32,091 nt of DNA from Thermogladius sp. (GTDB lineage: Archaea; Thermoproteota; Thermoprotei_A; Sulfolobales; Desulfurococcaceae). Shown here piece after piece: positions 29,173-32,091 of the stretch; within the stretch, counting starts at the first letter, position 1, and the number at the start of each line of letters is the position of its first letter. The stretch lies in the NCBI GenBank assembly GCA_009904025.1, contig WYEE01000109.1:1-32091 (forward strand). Reading direction: 5' to 3'. The notes beneath the pieces were generated by a model. The model was not told the origin of the DNA. It was given only the letters and a program-made list of their open reading frames with translations, and searched no databases. The position numbers were made by a program, and so were the translations under genes.

Positions 29173-29925
29173 TCAACCAGCCTTGGATAGCTTGTTCTTA
29201 AACCTTAGAGCGTCATCAAACATGTATACGTTGTTGAATAACACGTAGACATCTCTACCCGCGGAGTATTGTGCGACGATACCCTCAAGCCTGGCTAGGT
29301 CCTCATCCTTGTACTTATACTTATAGTTCACTTCGCCTCCACCTATCCCGTGGAGCCTGAAGTACACTAGGTTAGCCCTACCTAGAATCGGCTGGCTTCT
29401 AAACGGGTCTACAACATGGGCAACGCCGTATTCCTCAACGATCTCACCGATCTCACGGGACTTACTCCAATCACCCCTTGGCTCCCAGGCCAGCGTGAAC
29501 CCCTGTGCTATCTCGCTCGCCTTGCTGAAGAACTCTCTAACCCATTTCACAGACTCCTCGTTGTAAGGTAGGCTAGGCGGTGTCTGAATAACTATGACAC
29601 GGGCTTTCAAAGCCTCAGCGACTCTAACGGTCTCTTCTAACGCGTTCAAGTTCTCCCTGGTCGGCTTTAGGAAACCGTAGTTGTCGAGCACTCCTCCAGG
29701 TTTTCTCCGCATTTTCCTCCATGTTGGTGAGGATGGGGGGTGTGTTATAACCTGCCATGCTTTGAGAGTGAACTCGAAGCCCTCGGGTGCCTCGCCCCTG
29801 AGTTTCTCAGCCCACTCCACTGTTGGAAGGTCGTAGAACGTGTTCTGGAGCTCGACTAGGTTGAAAGACTCGTAGTACTTCCTCCTAGCTTTAGGGAAAC
29901 CGCAACAACCTACTTTAACAACCAT
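29173..29925 (-). CDS. DUF72 (YecE-like) family protein
   Basis: A 250-residue TIM-barrel-type protein of the DUF72 family, whose reaction is unknown. Typical opening VKVGCCGFPKARRKYYESF, then VELQNTFYDLP, FEFTLKAWQVITHP, VIVIQTPPSLPYNEES, LAWEPRG and the C-terminal YVLFNNVYMFDDALRF. ATG 29925 follows the AbrB-ACT regulator by only 5 nt, with GGGTAG as a possible ribosome binding site, so the two are one operon. Confidence 0.88.
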   Translation of the reverse strand: MVVKVGCCGFPKARRKYYESFNLVELQNTFYDLPTVEWAEKLRGEAPEGFEFTLKAWQVITHPPSSPTWRKMRRKPGGVLDNYGFLKPTRENLNALEETVRVAEALKARVIVIQTPPSLPYNEESVKWVREFFSKASEIAQGFTLAWEPRGDWSKSREIGEIVEEYGVAHVVDPFRSQPILGRANLVYFRLHGIGGGEVNYKYKYKDEDLARLEGIVAQYSAGRDVYVLFNNVYMFDDALRFKNKLSKAG

Positions 29926-29930
29926 TACAG

Positions 29931-30344
29931 CTACCCTGTGAACCAGACAGCCTCAATATTCTTGACAGCCTCGAGCATCTTCAGCTTGTCTGCTATCAGG
30001 TTTGGCTGCCTAATATCTGTCTTAGAGACATCTATGATGATCTCGCATTCAGCTATCTCAGTCCTCTTTATCACAACACACTTCGTCATGACGATGTCGG
30101 CACCGTAGTCGGCTAGATATTTAGTTATCTCAGCTAGAACACCGGGCCTATCCTCGATCTTCATTAATAGTCTAACAAGCTTCGCTGAGACAGGTAGAGG
30201 CGTGATAACGATCTCCTTCCTATCTCTGTCTCCCACGACAACAACGAACATCCCCTCCCTGATGTCGAGGGCCTCCCTAATTGTTAGAGGAATGGTTATC
30301 CTGCCTTTCGAGTCCACACGAACAAGCTCCTCTATTTTAACCAT
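29931..30344 (-). CDS. AbrB/SpoVT-type transcriptional regulator with ACT domain
   Basis: A 137-residue protein. The N-terminal ~50 residues are an AbrB swapped-hairpin DNA-binding domain (VDSKGRITIPLTIREALDIREG). From about residue 57 to the end there is an ACT domain (KLVRLLMKIEDRPGVLAEITKYLADYGAD cut short here; then AECEIIIDVS), which in this class senses amino acids or similar ligands. It probably regulates its own operon with the DUF72 gene downstream. ATG 30344 is preceded by GGGTT on the minus strand, and the AT-rich TTTTTATAAACTATAG at about 30383-30398 is on the other side. Confidence 0.88.
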   Translation of the reverse strand: MVKIEELVRVDSKGRITIPLTIREALDIREGMFVVVVGDRDRKEIVITPLPVSAKLVRLLMKIEDRPGVLAEITKYLADYGADIVMTKCVVIKRTEIAECEIIIDVSKTDIRQPNLIADKLKMLEAVKNIEAVWFTG

Positions 30345-30415
30345 GTTAACCCTCCCATGCTAGTTGATTAATTTGTAAACGCCTTTTTATAAACTATAGC
30401 AAACAACGGCGTTGT

Positions 30416-32091
30416 TCATCCAAGCAGGTTAGCCCTCTTGAACACTAACCACCCCATGGTAACAGGGACTATGATCCATGAGAGGGCGGATGCTACCACA
30501 AACCATATGTTGACTACACTAGCGGCTCCTTCCCCAATGATAGTGATGTTGTTGTAGGATAAGAAGTAGTATTGCGCGAAGGAGGTTGCCCCGAGAGGGG
30601 AGAAGTACTGGGCCATATAGGTGTTCCTGGCTAGTGCCTCGCCTAGTCCCGGCCCTATTCCCTGGCTTATTGTAACAAAATACATTATTAGAGGGTAGCC
30701 GATTGTGTAGAAGAGGTATATGAAGATAGATAACGCTAGGTATGAACCTCCTCTAGTGAAGGCCGCTATAGCGTAGCACACGCTGTAGAATGCTACTAGT
30801 GACGCGGTCACGCCAGCGAACAAGATTAAGTAGGAGTAGAAGTCCAGGGATATGCCTGTTAAAACGTAGAGTGTAAGAGACGTCGAGGCGAAGAATAACC
30901 CGGTTGAAGCCAGGGCCACCAGCACGCCAGATATGAATCTCGTGGTGTAGAGGTCGAGCCTTGTTAGAGGCCTGGCAAGCAGGAACTCGAGAGCGCCGGC
31001 ACTCCTAGGCTTAGCAATGTAAACGTAGGCTAAATACAGCATCAGGACTGGGTAGAACGTTGAGAACAAACCTAAGCCGCTTTGACCAGCTATAGCGTTA
31101 GCGACCAATTTCCTCGTAGCCGAGGTGTCTACCATCTGGGGAACCGCTATAGTAGCACCAACGATAAGGCCGTGCTGGCTCCTTGAAACAAGGATTGCAA
31201 CCGGTTCGGGGGGTAGTGATTGGTTGGTTGCCTCGCCACTTTGTTCAGCTAGGCCTGTTACAAGAGGCGTAAACTTAGGGAGGGTGAAACTGATGTTCTC
31301 GAGGCGCGTCTCTAGGAATGATAGCCCAGGCTTAACTTGACCAATATAGATGAAGGAGGAGTTTAATTGAGTGTAGTCGATGCTGGAGGGCACCTGTGTC
31401 GCGTTGAACGCGAAGTACAAGTCGTAGGTTAGATTATCCTCGTCGTGCAGGAATATTATTGAGGCAAACCTGTATGAACCCTGGCTTAAGTTGGCTAGGA
31501 GGAAGGATGCCAAATAGAATCTGTCTCCACAACTCTCAGGCTGGCCCGTAGGAATAATTGAAACCGCTTCTTTAACCGGGATAGTTGTCCCGTTAAAACA
31601 ATTGAAGAACCTCCCTGGCGCGGTTATATACTGAGACGAGTAAGTCATGTAGATGGTCTTGTTATTGTAATTGAAAGGCATGTAGTAATAGCCCGCTCTA
31701 TAGGAGCCTACTTTAGTCGTAGCCTCTAATTCAATGAATATTTGAGACGGTTGACTTGGAAGCTCGCTTAGGAACTTCGTTTCCGAAACCTTCCCTACCC
31801 CCTGGAGCGCTCCTGTAGTTAAAGCGATTCTACTCCCCCCGCTCGCGTAGTAGTATAGACTGTAGGATAAGGCTCCCTGCGTAAGCTCCAGCTCCGGGGT
31901 AATAAACAAGGCTTCAATAGAGAATAACTTGCTCTCCGGGTCGATGGAGGAGTAGACTATTGTGGAGCTCGATGGGGTTGTAGCTAATGTACCTGTTATT
32001 AAATAAGCGAATCCAACCCCTGCCAGCATGAAGATCACTAGAGCTATTAGAATCGAGGGCCTCAGTAAACCTCTCTTGAAATCATAGAAGA
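30416..32091 (-). CDS. ABC-2-type transport permease, N-terminus beyond window edge
   Basis: The minus-strand frame stays open to the right end of the window, so GTG 32038 is not the true start. The visible upstream residues read YDFKRGLLRPSILIALVIFM, typical of the cytosolic N-terminus and first helix of ABC-2 permeases. A large extracytoplasmic part with many N-x-S/T sites follows (residues ~30-310), then five or six membrane helices at the C-terminus, starting after STFYPVLMLYLAYVYI. The segment FLLARPLTRLDLYTTRF matches the ABC-2 coupling region. The ATPase partner is expected just beyond 32091. The substrate is unknown. Confidence 0.85.
   Translation of the reverse strand, partial: FYDFKRGLLRPSILIALVIFMLAGVGFAYLITGTLATTPSSSTIVYSSIDPESKLFSIEALFITPELELTQGALSYSLYYYASGGSRIALTTGALQGVGKVSETKFLSELPSQPSQIFIELEATTKVGSYRAGYYYMPFNYNNKTIYMTYSSQYITAPGRFFNCFNGTTIPVKEAVSIIPTGQPESCGDRFYLASFLLANLSQGSYRFASIIFLHDEDNLTYDLYFAFNATQVPSSIDYTQLNSSFIYIGQVKPGLSFLETRLENISFTLPKFTPLVTGLAEQSGEATNQSLPPEPVAILVSRSQHGLIVGATIAVPQMVDTSATRKLVANAIAGQSGLGLFSTFYPVLMLYLAYVYIAKPRSAGALEFLLARPLTRLDLYTTRFISGVLVALASTGLFFASTSLTLYVLTGISLDFYSYLILFAGVTASLVAFYSVCYAIAAFTRGGSYLALSIFIYLFYTIGYPLIMYFVTISQGIGPGLGEALARNTYMAQYFSPLGATSFAQYYFLSYNNITIIGEGAASVVNIWFVVASALSWIIVPVTMGWLVFKRANLLG

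Overview
The window is a dense piece of a hyperthermophilic crenarchaeal chromosome, most likely Desulfurococcales. Supporting this are reverse gyrase, two Alba-type chromatin proteins, the archaeal TFE transcription factor, bifunctional FBP aldolase/phosphatase, archaeal TyrRS, ABCE1, tRNA introns at position 37/38, many TTG/GTG starts and short GGTG-type ribosome binding sites about 5-7 nt before the start. The genus is an inference. I see no prophage, CRISPR array or intact insertion sequence.

Layout. 1-2571: an RNA/transcription operon (HflX end, Trm56, TFE, then a solitary C5 DNA methyltransferase). 2652-6514: SPOUT-like protein, aldo/keto reductase, thioredoxin reductase, a CAU tRNA, SAH hydrolase. 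6672-9990: ribosomal protein S17e, an unknown protein, a 30-residue Glu/Trp peptide gene, a TFS-like zinc ribbon protein, ABCE1. 10080-13539: gluconeogenic/glycolytic block (FBP aldolase/phosphatase, triosephosphate isomerase, intron-containing tRNA-Thr, pyruvate kinase). 13624-18176: a Thr-rich surface protein, 5S rRNA, two membrane proteins, methionine aminopeptidase, a UPF0173 metallo-hydrolase. 18177-21104: H/ACA sRNA, TyrRS, tRNA-Ala with intron, a stand-alone Lrp ligand domain, Tsr3, RNase P RNA. 21145-25923: two Alba-family genes flanking reverse gyrase. 25978-32091: small uncharacterised crenarchaeal genes, several C/D box sRNAs, a DUF72 protein with an AbrB-ACT regulator, and an ABC-2 permease cut by the window edge.

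The main discovery is a set of small guide RNA genes in gaps that no ORF explains. There are four well-formed C/D box sRNAs (8058-8111 minus, 27010-27069, 28083-28138, 28178-28229), a fifth weaker one (29031-29094), and an H/ACA RNA at 18364-18440. Some guides match universally conserved rRNA: the 16S 530 loop, the 23S peptidyl-transferase loop, and the 23S stretch just after helix 69. Together with Trm56, Tsr3, RNase P RNA, 5S, three tRNAs and ABCE1, the window is rich in RNA maturation and ribosome functions. Other curiosities are the Glu/Trp micropeptide gene with a full promoter and ribosome binding site, and a ~100 bp promoter/leader duplicated in front of two apparently unrelated genes 21 kb apart.

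All family assignments come from motif recognition by eye; rRNA target matches rely on remembered conserved rRNA sequence and were not aligned to this organism's rRNA.
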